The translations under genes and the position numbers were made by a program. Positions 50,835 through 59,267 of a stretch of DNA of 64,000 bases are shown here, piece by piece. A model generated the notes under the pieces. That model saw only the letters and a list, made by a program, of their open reading frames with translations. It did not search any database and was not told where the DNA came from. Source of the stretch: Streptomyces sp. BV286 (GTDB lineage Bacteria; Actinomycetota; Actinomycetes; Streptomycetales; Streptomycetaceae); assembly GCF_019090165.1 (NCBI RefSeq), contig NZ_JAHRIB010000149.1, positions 93,000 to 156,999 on the forward strand. The letters run 5' to 3'. How positions within the stretch are numbered: the first letter of the stretch is position 1; the number at the start of each line of letters is the position of its first letter.

Positions 50835-51269
50835 TCAGTCCTTCTTCCGCTTTCCCCGTCGCGCCGACGGGACGGTGCGGCCCACGATCACGGTGCGCCG
50901 CGCGGGCTTGGTGGGCGTGTCGTCGCCGCGGCCGCCCATGGCCCGGCGCACGCCGTAGCCGAACGCCGCCACCTTCACCAGGGGTCCGCCGAACGTCGAG
51001 GCGACGGTCGAGGAGAGCGCCGACGCGTTGGACGTGACCTCCTGGACGTCCGATGCGATCGCGTCGACCCGGTCGATCTGGGTCTGCGCGGAGCGCACGG
51101 CCGCGGAGGCGTCCGCGAGGAGCGGGACCGTCTGTTCGGTCACGTCCGCGACGAGCTTGGTGGTCGCCCTGAGCGTCTGGGCCAGCCTCGCGAGTGCCAC
51201 CGCGAGGAAGGAGACCAGAATCGCCCAGAAGACGGCCACCAGGATCCCGGCCACCTCACCACCGGACAC
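50835..51269 (-). CDS. DUF948 domain membrane protein
   Basis: A 144-residue protein. The N-terminal helix (VAGILVAVFWAILVSFLAVAL) anchors it, and a long amphipathic helical region follows (LRATTKLVADVTEQTVPLLA), typical of DUF948 proteins, which look a little like methyl-accepting-protein coiled coils. The C-terminus is Lys/Arg-rich. Function unknown. It is the first gene of the DUF948-DUF6167-alaS-ruvX-mltG-aroE run and is divergent from the ATPase gene. Confidence 0.8.
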   Translation of the reverse strand: MSGGEVAGILVAVFWAILVSFLAVALARLAQTLRATTKLVADVTEQTVPLLADASAAVRSAQTQIDRVDAIASDVQEVTSNASALSSTVASTFGGPLVKVAAFGYGVRRAMGGRGDDTPTKPARRTVIVGRTVPSARRGKRKKD

Positions 51270-51429
51270 TGCGCACCCGCTCCCTGGATTCGTGCCTCAC
51301 CATTGAAAAGTCGTCCCCCGAGCCTATCGCGCCGGGGCCGCGGCTCCGTACCGGATTACCGTCCGCCAAAGCCGCGGTCGCGCGCAGCGATTGTACGGAG
51401 TGCTTACGGATGAGTACGCTCCGTTGCCC

Positions 51430-53616
51430 ATGCGGCATTCTGAGGGTTCACGGGGTTCCGGTGCGGGAGAGGACGGTCATCGGGCCGGCGGTCTTCCTCT
51501 GGAGCTCAACGCGTTCGTGGGCCGCTCGGCCGAACTGACCCTGCTGGACGCGGCCCTCGATGCGAACCGGCTGGTGACGGTGACGGGCGTGGGCGGGGTC
51601 GGCAAGTCGCGGCTGGCGGCGCGTGCGGCGGCCCGGGTCCGGCCCCGCGACGGCGTGTGGCGCGTGGAGCTGTCCGCGCTGCGCGAGCCGGAGCTCGTCG
51701 AGTACGCGGTCCTGGAGTCGCTGGGTCTGACGGATCACACGTCGCGGCCACCGCGCCGGGTGCTGCTCGAGCACCTCGCGGAGCGTGAACTCCTGCTCGT
51801 GATCGACGGGTTCGAGCATCTGGTGGACGCGTGCGCGTCCCTGATCGGTGCGCTGCTGCGGCACGCGGCGGGCCTGCGGGTGCTCGCCGCGGGGCGCAGG
51901 CCGCTCGCGCTGGAGGGCGAGCGGGTCCTCCCCCTGGCGCCGCTGACGGAGGAGGACGCGGTGGAGCTGTTCGCGGACCGGGCCGCCGCCGGCACTCCGG
52001 GCTTCGCGCTGGACGACGGCAACCGCGCGGACGTGCTCGACCTGTGCCGGCGGCTCGACGGCCTCCCGCTCGCCGTCGAACTGGCCGCGGGACGGCTGCG
52101 CGCCCTCTCCCCCGCACAGCTGCTGGCCCGGCTCGACGACCGCTTCCGGCTCCTGACGGGTGGCGGCCGTGACGCGCTGCCGCGCCATCAGACCCTGCGT
52201 ACGGCGATCGGCTGGAGCCATGAGCTGTGCACACCCGAGGAGCGGCTGATGTGGTCGCGGCTTTCGGTGTTCGCCGGGCCGTTCGACCTGGAGGCCGTCG
52301 AGTACGTGTGCGGGGGCGACGGCCTGCATCCCGACAACATCCTCGACGTGCTCGGCGAGCTGCTCGCCCAGTCGGTGGTCACCCGCGAGGACACCCCGGC
52401 GGGCGTGCGCTACCGGATGCTGGACACGGTCCGGGCGTACGGCGCGGACTGGCTGGAGGCCACGGACGACGGGGTACGGCTGCGGCGTCGCCATCGGGAC
52501 TGGTACATGGGGCTCGCGACCTGGTGCGAGCTGGACTGGTTCTCGCCCCGGCAGCGCGAGGTGGCCGCGCGGGTGGAGGCGGAGCTGCCGAATCTGCGCT
52601 GTGCCCTGGAGCACTGTCTGAGCGAGCCGGACGGCGGGCATCTCGGCCAGTACCTCGCGGGGACCCTCTGGTTCTACTGGGTGGGCTGCGGCCGGTTGTC
52701 GGAGGGACGGCACTGGCTGGAGCGGAGTGTGGGCCTGTCCACGGAGCACGAGCGCTCGCGGCTGAAGGCGCTGTGGGTGCTCGGCTATGTGGCGATCCTG
52801 CAGGGCGACGCGGGGCCCGCGTCCGCCGCGCTCGACGAGTGCCGTCAGAAGGCGGAACGCGGCCGGAACGCCACCGCGCTGGCCTACGCCGAGCACCGCA
52901 CCGGCTGTCTGGCCCTGGTCACCGACGACATGCCCCGCGCGCAGGCACTGCTGCGTTCCGCGCTCGACCGCTATCACGAGATCGGCGAGCTCAACAGCAA
53001 CGTCCTGATGGCGCAGGTCGAGCTGGCGATGGCGCTGGCCTTTCAGGGAGATCTGCCGGGCGCGGTGCGACTGTGCGAGGAGGTGCGCCGGATCTGCGTG
53101 GACCACGGGGAGCGCTGGTCCCTCTCCTACGCGCTGTACGTGCTGGCGTACGCGGCCTGGACCGAGGGTGATCTGCCGCGGGCTCGGCTGCTGTTGACCG
53201 AGTGCCTCGACATCAGCCACGTCTTCCACGACCTGCTCGGCACGGTCCTGGCGGTGGAACTGCTCGCGCTGGTCACCGTGGCGGAGGGCGACGCCTTCGA
53301 GGCCGCGGTGCTCCAGGGTTCCGCGTCCCGGATGTGGCCGTCGGTGGGTCTTCCGCTGTTCGGCTCCGCCTACTACAACGCCCCGCACGAGCAGTGCGAG
53401 GCGACGGCCCGGGCACGGCTGGGCGACGAACGGTACGAGGAGTGCGTGCGGGCGGGGGCGCGGCTCGGCCGTGAGGCCGCGGTGGGCCGGGCGCTGGGGC
53501 GTACCCGGCCGCGGCCGCTCGGCGTGCTGCCCGCACCTCGCGGCACTGTCATGCCCCCCGACCTGCGCAAACCCGCCGGCTCACCCACTCGGGAACGCGG
53601 GGAGACAGCGGGCTGA
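51430..53616 (+). CDS. AfsR-like STAND ATPase with TPR-type C-terminus, no DNA-binding domain
   Basis: A 728-residue protein. The NB-ARC/STAND NTPase core starts with VTGVGGVGKSRLAARAA (Walker A, about residues 51-67) and continues with LLLVIDGFEHLVDA (Walker B) and LPLAVELAAGRLRAL, the typical GLPLAL motif. The second half is an array of helical repeats (LRSALDRYHEIGELNSNVLM, LCEEVRRICVDHGERWSLSY) resembling TPRs. Neither an N-terminal SARP (BTAD) domain nor a C-terminal LuxR helix-turn-helix is visible. Without an output domain, it may act as a partner-dependent sensor. The ATG at 51430 has no ribosome-binding site; TTG at 51391 is an alternative. Confidence 0.78.
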   Translation: MRHSEGSRGSGAGEDGHRAGGLPLELNAFVGRSAELTLLDAALDANRLVTVTGVGGVGKSRLAARAAARVRPRDGVWRVELSALREPELVEYAVLESLGLTDHTSRPPRRVLLEHLAERELLLVIDGFEHLVDACASLIGALLRHAAGLRVLAAGRRPLALEGERVLPLAPLTEEDAVELFADRAAAGTPGFALDDGNRADVLDLCRRLDGLPLAVELAAGRLRALSPAQLLARLDDRFRLLTGGGRDALPRHQTLRTAIGWSHELCTPEERLMWSRLSVFAGPFDLEAVEYVCGGDGLHPDNILDVLGELLAQSVVTREDTPAGVRYRMLDTVRAYGADWLEATDDGVRLRRRHRDWYMGLATWCELDWFSPRQREVAARVEAELPNLRCALEHCLSEPDGGHLGQYLAGTLWFYWVGCGRLSEGRHWLERSVGLSTEHERSRLKALWVLGYVAILQGDAGPASAALDECRQKAERGRNATALAYAEHRTGCLALVTDDMPRAQALLRSALDRYHEIGELNSNVLMAQVELAMALAFQGDLPGAVRLCEEVRRICVDHGERWSLSYALYVLAYAAWTEGDLPRARLLLTECLDISHVFHDLLGTVLAVELLALVTVAEGDAFEAAVLQGSASRMWPSVGLPLFGSAYYNAPHEQCEATARARLGDERYEECVRAGARLGREAAVGRALGRTRPRPLGVLPAPRGTVMPPDLRKPAGSPTRERGETAG

Positions 53617-53654
53617 GGAGCGGCGCGTCCACGCGGCGGCGTCCACGCACGCGA

Positions 53655-53701
53655 CAGCCCGCCGCTCCCCCGCCGGTGATGGGCGGGCAAGCGACGGGCT
53701 G
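53655..53701. terminator. Terminator between the ATPase gene and rpsD
   Basis: Outer arms CAGCCCG / CGGGCTG with further partial pairing (CCCGCC with GGCGGG) inside. It lies between two convergent stop codons. Confidence 0.55.
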
Positions 53702-53736
53702 AGGCAGGCGCGAAGCCGGTGGTGCCGTCCGCTGGA

Positions 53737-54351
53737 TCAGCGGGCGTAGTACTCGACGACGAGCTGCTCGTCGCAGATCACCGGGATCTCCTTGCGGTTC
53801 GGCTCGCGGTCCAGGCGGAAGGCCAGGGCGCCGAGGTTCACCTGGAGGTAGCGCGGGGTCTCGCCGTCGGGGGCGAAGCCACCGGCACGGGCGACCTCGA
53901 ACAGCGTCTTGCTGCGGCTGCGCTCGCGGACCATCACGACGTCGTCGGGACGGACACGGAACGACGGCTTGTCGACCTTGCCGCCGTTGACCTCGATGTG
54001 GCCGTGGACGACCATCTGGCGGGCCTGGTAGATCGTGCGGGCGATGCCCGAACGCAGAACCAGGGCGTCGAGACGACGCTCCAGCTCGATGACCAGGGCC
54101 TCACCGGTCTTGCCCTGCGTCTTGGCGGCACGCTCGTAGGCGCGGACGAGCTGGCGCTCGGACACGTCGTACTGCGCGCGCAGACGCTGCTTCTCCAGCA
54201 GACGGACCTTGTAGTCCGAGTTCTGCTTGCGGCCACGACCGTGCTCACCCGGCGGGTAGGGGCGGGCCTCGAAGTACTTGACGGCCTTCGGGGTCAGCGC
54301 GATGCCGAGGGCACGCGACTTCTTGACCTTGGGGCGGGACTGGTTCGGCAT
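53737..54351 (-). CDS. rpsD: Ribosomal protein S4, zinc-free type
   Basis: A 204-residue 30S protein. It begins MPNQSRPKVKKSRALGIALT and lacks the four-cysteine zinc motif of the classic S4 N-terminus. The S4 RNA-binding domain is intact (RRLDALVLRSGIARTIYQAR and VVHGHIEVNGGKVD). S4 is a primary 16S rRNA binder and, in many bacteria, an autoregulator. Here it is a single gene, away from the alpha operon, as in other Streptomyces. The 5' leader contains a hairpin with the ribosome-binding site in its loop. Confidence 0.95.
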   Translation of the reverse strand: MPNQSRPKVKKSRALGIALTPKAVKYFEARPYPPGEHGRGRKQNSDYKVRLLEKQRLRAQYDVSERQLVRAYERAAKTQGKTGEALVIELERRLDALVLRSGIARTIYQARQMVVHGHIEVNGGKVDKPSFRVRPDDVVMVRERSRSKTLFEVARAGGFAPDGETPRYLQVNLGALAFRLDREPNRKEIPVICDEQLVVEYYAR

Positions 54352-54356
54352 GAACC

Positions 54357-54371
54357 AAACACCTCGTGTTT
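54357..54371 (-). promoter_or_regulatory. rpsD leader hairpin with the RBS in the loop
   Basis: On the minus strand AAACACGAGGTGTTT forms a 6-bp stem AAACAC / GTGTTT with the loop GAG, so the GAGG of the ribosome-binding site is at the top, 6-10 nt before the ATG. S4 could bind such a structure to repress its own translation; this is inference. Confidence 0.4.
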
Positions 54372-54504
54372 CTGATGTGAATACGGCTTCACCAGGGTTA
54401 GGGGAGGTCGCAATCCGCAGCCGGGGAAACCCTGCGGGTCCGGTCGGTCGGACCTGCTGGGCAGCCGCTCCCTGGTCTGGGCACATACGTGCAGCACGCG
54501 AGTG

Positions 54505-54544
54505 GCCCACCGACCGTTTCCCGGGATACGGGAGGGTGGTGGGC
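54505..54544 (-). terminator. Hairpin between rarA and rpsD
   Basis: GCCCACC / GGTGGGC (54505-54511 and 54538-54544) with an inner TCCCG / CGGGA stem. It probably ends rarA transcripts before rpsD. Confidence 0.5.
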
Positions 54545-54695
54545 TGCCCGCGACACCATCGACGGTGCGCGACGCTCCTGGATTCCCCGCCTTGCGGTGG
54601 GGGCTCCGGCTGGATGTCCCGTTCTGGTGGTGTCCGGCTCTCCAGCGACGAGAGACGGACACGGGACGCAGCGCTTCGAGGAGTCTACAGGGTGG

Positions 54696-56048
54696 TCAGG
54701 GCCGTCCTCGACCGAGGTGCTTCCTCGTCCACTCCACCGCGTCCGCGTAGCGCGCCTCGGCGCCGTGCCGGGTCGGGGTGTAGTACTCCCGGTCCTTGAG
54801 CTCCTCGGGGGCGTACTGCTGGGCGGCGATGCCTTCGGGCAGGTCGTGCGGATACACGTACCCCTGTGCGTGGCCGAGCTTGGCCGCGCCCTTGTAGTGG
54901 CCGTCGCGCAGATGCATCGGTACGGGGCCCGCGTGGCCCTTGCGCACGTCCTCCATGGCTGCGCCGATCGCCGTCGTGGCCGCGTTCGACTTCGGGGCCA
55001 GGGCGAGGGCGATGGTGGCGTGGCTGAGGGTGAGCGCGGCCTCGGGGAAGCCGATCATGGCGACGGCCTGGGCGGCCGCGACGGCCGTGGGCAGTGCGGT
55101 CGGATCAGCGAGGCCGATGTCCTCGCTGGCGGAGATCATCAGCCGGCGGGCGATGAAGCGGGGGTCCTCGCCCGCCTCGATCATCCGGGCCAGGTAGTGC
55201 AGCGCGGCGTCGACGTCCGAGCCACGGATCGACTTGATCAGGGCGCTGGCCACGTCGTAGTGCTGGTCGCCGTCGCGGTCGTACTTCACCGCGGCGCGGT
55301 CGACGGTCTCCTCCAGGGTCTGGAGGGTGATCTCCGGCTCGCCCTTGTCGAGCGCGGACCCGGCCGCGGCCTCCAGCGCGGTCAGCGCGCGGCGGGCGTC
55401 ACCGCCGGCGATCCGCAGCAGGTGCTCCTCGGTGTCCTCGGGGAGCGTGACGGCGTCCTTGAGGCCGCGCTCGTCGGCGAGGGCCCGGCGGAGCAGTCCG
55501 CGCAGGTCGTCGTCCGTGAGCGGTTCGAGGGTCAGGAGCAGCGAGCGGGACAGCAGCGGGGAGATCACCGAGAAGTACGGGTTCTCGGTGGTCGCGGCGA
55601 TCAGCGTCACCCAGCGGTTCTCGACGGCCGGGAGCAGGGAGTCCTGCTGGGCCTTGCTGAAGCGGTGGATCTCGTCGAGGAAGAGGAGGGTCTCCTTGCC
55701 GAAGCCTCCGGCGGCGCGGCGGGCGCCCTCGATGACCGCGCGGACCTCCTTGACGCCGGCGGTGATCGCGGAGAGCTCCACGAAGCGCTTGTCGGTGGCC
55801 TTGGAGACCACGTACGCCAGGGTCGTCTTGCCGGTCCCCGGCGGTCCCCAGAGGATGACCGAGGACTGGCCCGCCGGGCCTCCGCCGTCGCCGACCAGTC
55901 TGCGCAGGGGTGAGCCCGGCTTCAGCAGATGCTGCTGGCCCACGACTTCGTCGAGGACGCGCGGGCGCATCCGTACGGCCAGGGGGCTGCTGGACGGGTC
56001 CTTCTCCTGGCGTTCTTCGGCTGCGGCGGTAAACAGGTCGGGCTCCAC
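54696..56048 (-). CDS. rarA: Replication-associated recombination protein RarA (MgsA)
   Basis: A 450-residue AAA+ ATPase. Walker A is ILWGPPGTGKTTLAYVVSK, Walker B is LLFLDEIHRFSKAQQDSLLP, and sensor 1 is LIAATTENPYFSVI. The C-terminal MgsA domain has GAAKLGHAQGYVYPHDLPEG, the usual C-terminal signature. It acts at stalled replication forks. GTG start with AGGG upstream. It lies downstream of the VKOR gene. Confidence 0.94.
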   Translation of the reverse strand: MEPDLFTAAAEERQEKDPSSSPLAVRMRPRVLDEVVGQQHLLKPGSPLRRLVGDGGGPAGQSSVILWGPPGTGKTTLAYVVSKATDKRFVELSAITAGVKEVRAVIEGARRAAGGFGKETLLFLDEIHRFSKAQQDSLLPAVENRWVTLIAATTENPYFSVISPLLSRSLLLTLEPLTDDDLRGLLRRALADERGLKDAVTLPEDTEEHLLRIAGGDARRALTALEAAAGSALDKGEPEITLQTLEETVDRAAVKYDRDGDQHYDVASALIKSIRGSDVDAALHYLARMIEAGEDPRFIARRLMISASEDIGLADPTALPTAVAAAQAVAMIGFPEAALTLSHATIALALAPKSNAATTAIGAAMEDVRKGHAGPVPMHLRDGHYKGAAKLGHAQGYVYPHDLPEGIAAQQYAPEELKDREYYTPTRHGAEARYADAVEWTRKHLGRGRP

Positions 56049-56088
56049 GTCGTCGACCCTATGTCACGCCACTGACAGCGCGGCCCGG

Positions 56089-56105
56089 CCCTTGGCGCGC
56101 AAGGG
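56089..56105 (-). terminator. Small hairpin after the VKOR gene
   Basis: CCCTTG / CAAGGG with a GCGCG loop lies just beyond the VKOR stop on the minus strand. Weak, no T-run. Confidence 0.4.
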
Positions 56106-56119
56106 ACGAGCCGGTCCCG

Positions 56120-56758
56120 TCAGCTGGTCCAGAAGTCCCACCAGCGGGTCAGGACCAGCATGCCGATGATCCCGATGTGCATGACCGGCAGCACCCAGGC
56201 GAACTCGCCGAGGAACCCCTTCAGCCAGGCGGGCGCGGGCAGGAGACCGCTCTGGACGTTGTGCGAGGTCACGGACCAGAACATGATGATCGTCGCGGCC
56301 CAGGCCAGGCAGCACCACAGGCACAGCGAGTTGATGTTGTACAGCGACTGGTACTGGAGCCAGGTCACGAAGCCGACGCCGAACAGCGTGCCCGCGTTGA
56401 AGGTCAGCCAGTACCAGCGCGGGAAGGTGGCCCGGCCGAGCAGGCTCATGCCGACACCGATCACGATGCCGTAGGCGACGAGGCCCATCATCGGGTTGGG
56501 GAACCCGAAGACGGAGGCCTGGTCGCTCTTCATGATGTTGCCGCAGGAGACGACCGGGTTCAGGCTGCAGCCCGGCGTGAAGTTCGGGTCCTCCAGCAGC
56601 TTGAACTTGTCGATGGTGATGACCCAGGAGGCCAGCAGTCCGGCCGCGCCCGTGATCACCAGCAGAAGGGCGAGGGCACGACCGCCGCCCACGGTGCGTG
56701 GGGCTGTGGCGGCCACCTGGTCGGTGGAGGCGCCTTCCCTGACTGTCGTCTTGCTCAT
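56120..56758 (-). CDS. Vitamin K epoxide reductase family membrane protein
   Basis: A 212-residue membrane protein with five hydrophobic helices. The four key cysteines are Cys64 and Cys72 in CSLNPVVSC (loop pair) and the CLWC motif at 146-149 (active-site pair); an extra Cys follows directly. Bacterial VKORs re-oxidise a DsbA-like partner to make disulfides in exported proteins. No fused thioredoxin domain and no DsbA gene nearby. ATG at 56758 is preferred; an in-frame GTG sits directly before it. Confidence 0.92.
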   Translation of the reverse strand: MSKTTVREGASTDQVAATAPRTVGGGRALALLLVITGAAGLLASWVITIDKFKLLEDPNFTPGCSLNPVVSCGNIMKSDQASVFGFPNPMMGLVAYGIVIGVGMSLLGRATFPRWYWLTFNAGTLFGVGFVTWLQYQSLYNINSLCLWCCLAWAATIIMFWSVTSHNVQSGLLPAPAWLKGFLGEFAWVLPVMHIGIIGMLVLTRWWDFWTS

Positions 56759-57105
56759 CACGCCGTTTCCGTAGCTCGAGAGGACCATCCGGGCAGGGTC
56801 ATTGTGCCGCACACGCGCGTGTGTCCACCGTTCGATGGACATAAGGAAGTACGTGCGGTCGTCCCGGAACGCCCGCTCCGGCGGGACGCTCGTCGGCATC
56901 GTCCGGCAGGGGGAATCGGCACCCGCGAGGTTGACGGTGGGCGAGACCGTGCGGCATTTCGCGCGCTACTGGTCGCGGACGGGCTCGGCCTTCCAGTCCG
57001 CCCGAGACGTGAGGCTTCCCGTTCGGGGCGGAGTCCCCGAACGGGAAGGAGAAGGGGAAGGGCGACGGGCGAACCACGCCCCCGGCCCCGGTCCCGGCCC
57101 CCGTC
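56759..57105. other. 347-bp gap between hisS and the VKOR gene
   Basis: A strong hairpin lies at 57015-57048. A plus-strand reading frame from 56802 crosses the gap, but without ribosome-binding site and without codon bias typical of the neighbours. I see no other feature. The VKOR promoter should lie near 56760-56850. Confidence 0.5.
57015..57048 (-). terminator. Terminator after hisS
   Basis: Perfect 14-bp inverted repeat CTTCCCGTTCGGGG / CCCCGAACGGGAAG with loop CGGAGT, 57 bp downstream of the hisS stop. Confidence 0.8.
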
Positions 57106-58368
57106 TCAGCTCAGCCGGGACTCCAGCTCGGCCACGATCTCGTTCACGCCGACCGCCACCTGCTCGCCCGACTCCATGTCCTTCAGCTGCACGACGCCCT
57201 CGGCGAGGTCACGCTCACCGGCGACGACCGTGTAGCGGGCGCCACTGCGGTTGGCGTTCTTCATGGCGCCCTTGAGCCCCTTCGCGCCGTACGAGAAGTC
57301 CGCCGCGACCCCGTTCCTGCGCAACTCGCTCACCACACCGAACAGCACGCGCCGCGCCTCGTCCCCGAGCGGCACCGCGAACACGCTGGTGGACGCGGGC
57401 AGCGCGAGCGTCACACCCTCGGCCTCCAGCGCGAGAACCGTACGGTCGACGCCCAGGGCCCAGCCGACGGACGGCAGAGCGGGGCCGCCGATCATCTCGG
57501 ACAGACCGTCGTACCGTCCGCCACCGCCCACCGCGGACTGCGATCCCAGACCGTCGTGCACGAACTCGAAGGTGGTGCGGGTGTAGTAGTCCAGCCCTCG
57601 GACCAGCCTCGCGTCGTCCTCGAAGGGGACGCCCGCGGCCGTGATCAGCTCGCGCACCTCCTCGTGGTACGCCTTGCACGCGTCGCAGAGGTAGTCCCGC
57701 AGGAGCGGGGCGCCCACGAGCTGCTTCTGGACGTCGTCCCGCTTGTCGTCGAGGACCCGCAGGGGGTTGATGTCGGCGCGGCGCAGGGTCTCCTCGTCCA
57801 GGTCCAGGCCCCGCAGGAAGTCCTGGAGCGCGGCCCGGTAGACGGGACGGCACTCCTTGTCGCCGAGCGAGTTGAGGAGGATCCGGAAGGTGCGCAGCCC
57901 GAGTGAGCGGTACGCCTGGTCGGCCAGGATGATCAACTCGGCGTCCAGGGCCGGGTCCTCGGCACCGATCGCCTCGGCGCCGACCTGGGAGAAGTGCCTG
58001 TACCGGCCCTTCTGGGGGCGCTCGTAGCGGTAGTACGAGCCCGAGTACCAGAGCTTGACGGGGAGGTTGCCCGCCTTGTGGAGGTTGGCCTCCAGGGCGG
58101 CCCGCAGCACGGACGCCGTGCCCTCGGGGCGCAGCGCCAGCCTGTCGCCGCCCTTGGTCTCGAAGGCGTACATCTCCTTGGTCACGATGTCGGTGGACTC
58201 ACCGACGCCGCGCGCGAACAGCTCGACGCTCTCGAAACCGGGCGTCTCGATGTATCCGTAACCCGAGTTCCGCAGCGGGGCGGCGATCGCCTCACGCACC
58301 GCGAGGTACTTCGCGCTGTCCGGCGGAATCAGGTCGTACGTGCCCTTGGGGGCCTTGAAGGTACTCAA
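57106..58368 (-). CDS. hisS: Histidyl-tRNA synthetase
   Basis: A 420-residue class II synthetase. Motif 2 is YRYERPQKGRYRHFSQVG, the histidine-specific motifs are ARLVRGLDYYTRTTFEF and GGGGRYDGLSEMIGG, and motif 3 is SVGWALGVDRT. The start is TTG at 58368 (LSTFKAPKGTYDLIPP); its ribosome-binding site is GAGAGAC, moderately good. It follows the MBL hydrolase by 13 bp. Confidence 0.95.
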   Translation of the reverse strand: MSTFKAPKGTYDLIPPDSAKYLAVREAIAAPLRNSGYGYIETPGFESVELFARGVGESTDIVTKEMYAFETKGGDRLALRPEGTASVLRAALEANLHKAGNLPVKLWYSGSYYRYERPQKGRYRHFSQVGAEAIGAEDPALDAELIILADQAYRSLGLRTFRILLNSLGDKECRPVYRAALQDFLRGLDLDEETLRRADINPLRVLDDKRDDVQKQLVGAPLLRDYLCDACKAYHEEVRELITAAGVPFEDDARLVRGLDYYTRTTFEFVHDGLGSQSAVGGGGRYDGLSEMIGGPALPSVGWALGVDRTVLALEAEGVTLALPASTSVFAVPLGDEARRVLFGVVSELRRNGVAADFSYGAKGLKGAMKNANRSGARYTVVAGERDLAEGVVQLKDMESGEQVAVGVNEIVAELESRLS

Positions 58369-58381
58369 CGGAAGTCTCTCG

Positions 58382-59098
58382 TCACATTCCTCGTCGAGGA
58401 GCGGAGGAAGGGTCCGCTCCCGGGCCGGCCGCCGCCACCTGCCGCAAGTACGGGTTGGTGGCGCGCTCCTGGCCGATGGTCGTCTGGGGGCCGTGGCCGG
58501 ACAGCACCACGGTCGAGTCGTCGAGCGGCAGGCACACACGGGCCAGCGAGCCGAGCATCTCGTCCATGTCACCGCCGGGCAGGTCGGTGCGTCCGATGGA
58601 GCCGGCGAAGAGCAGATCCCCGGAGAAGAACACGGACGGGATCTCCGTGTTCTCGGGCATCCGGAACGTCACCGACCCCTTCGTATGGCCGGGCGCGTGC
58701 GCGACCGAGAAGTCGAGTCCGGCCAGCTTCAGCGCGGCGCCGTCCGTCAGCTCCAACACGTCGTCCGGTTCGCCGACCGTGATCTCACCCATCAGCGGCA
58801 TCCCGATCGAGCGGCCGAGCGCCCGCTCCGGGTCGCTCATCATGTACCGGTCCTCGGGGTGGATCCACGCCGGTACGTCATGCGCGCCGCACACCGGGAC
58901 GACCGAGGCGACATGGTCGAGGTGGCCGTGGGTGAGGACGACGGCGACGGGCTTGAGCCGATGCTTCTGGAGTGCTTCCTCGACTCCCTGGGCGGCCTGG
59001 TGGCCCGGGTCGATGATCACGCACTCCTCACCCGCGGCGGGGGCGACCAAGTAACAGTTGGTGCCCCAGGCCCCGGCGGGGAACCCGGCAATGAGCAC
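58382..59098 (-). CDS. MBL-fold metal-dependent hydrolase (glyoxalase II-like)
   Basis: A 238-residue protein. The metal-binding signature is VVLTHGHLDHVASV; other ligands lie in HAPGHTKGS, FFSGDLLFAGSIGRTDLPGG and VVLSGHGPQTTIG. This pattern is that of glyoxalase II-like hydroxyacylglutathione hydrolases, but Streptomyces lack glutathione, so the thiol ester would have to be different (mycothiol is a possibility, inference). The GTG at 59098 is used. It precedes hisS in the conserved pair and faces away from the cyclophilin gene. Confidence 0.9.
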   Translation of the reverse strand: MLIAGFPAGAWGTNCYLVAPAAGEECVIIDPGHQAAQGVEEALQKHRLKPVAVVLTHGHLDHVASVVPVCGAHDVPAWIHPEDRYMMSDPERALGRSIGMPLMGEITVGEPDDVLELTDGAALKLAGLDFSVAHAPGHTKGSVTFRMPENTEIPSVFFSGDLLFAGSIGRTDLPGGDMDEMLGSLARVCLPLDDSTVVLSGHGPQTTIGQERATNPYLRQVAAAGPGADPSSAPRRGM

Positions 59099-59267
59099 GT
59101 TCGTCCTTCGGTATGTCGTACGGGGAATGGCATCGCTGTGGATCAGAGCCTACCGGCGCTGCCGGAACCACAGCGAACCCATATACGGTACGGGGCACAC
59201 GCAGGCGGTCGGCTCACAAGACGCACGCGTCCCACCTGACGTACGAGACGCATGAGGAGATAACCCG

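Larger units (their letters stand above)
54352..54695. other. 344-bp gap holding the rpsD leader and rarA terminator
   Basis: Between the rpsD start and the rarA stop. It holds the rpsD leader hairpin (54357-54371), a stable hairpin at 54505-54544, and no convincing open reading frame with codon bias. The rpsD promoter must be here but I see no clear -35/-10. Confidence 0.6.

Noticed and set aside
56802..57275. Plus-strand reading frame through the hisS-VKOR gap
   Set aside because: No ribosome-binding site, no recognisable domain, and it runs into the hisS coding region in antisense; the gap also holds a terminator hairpin.
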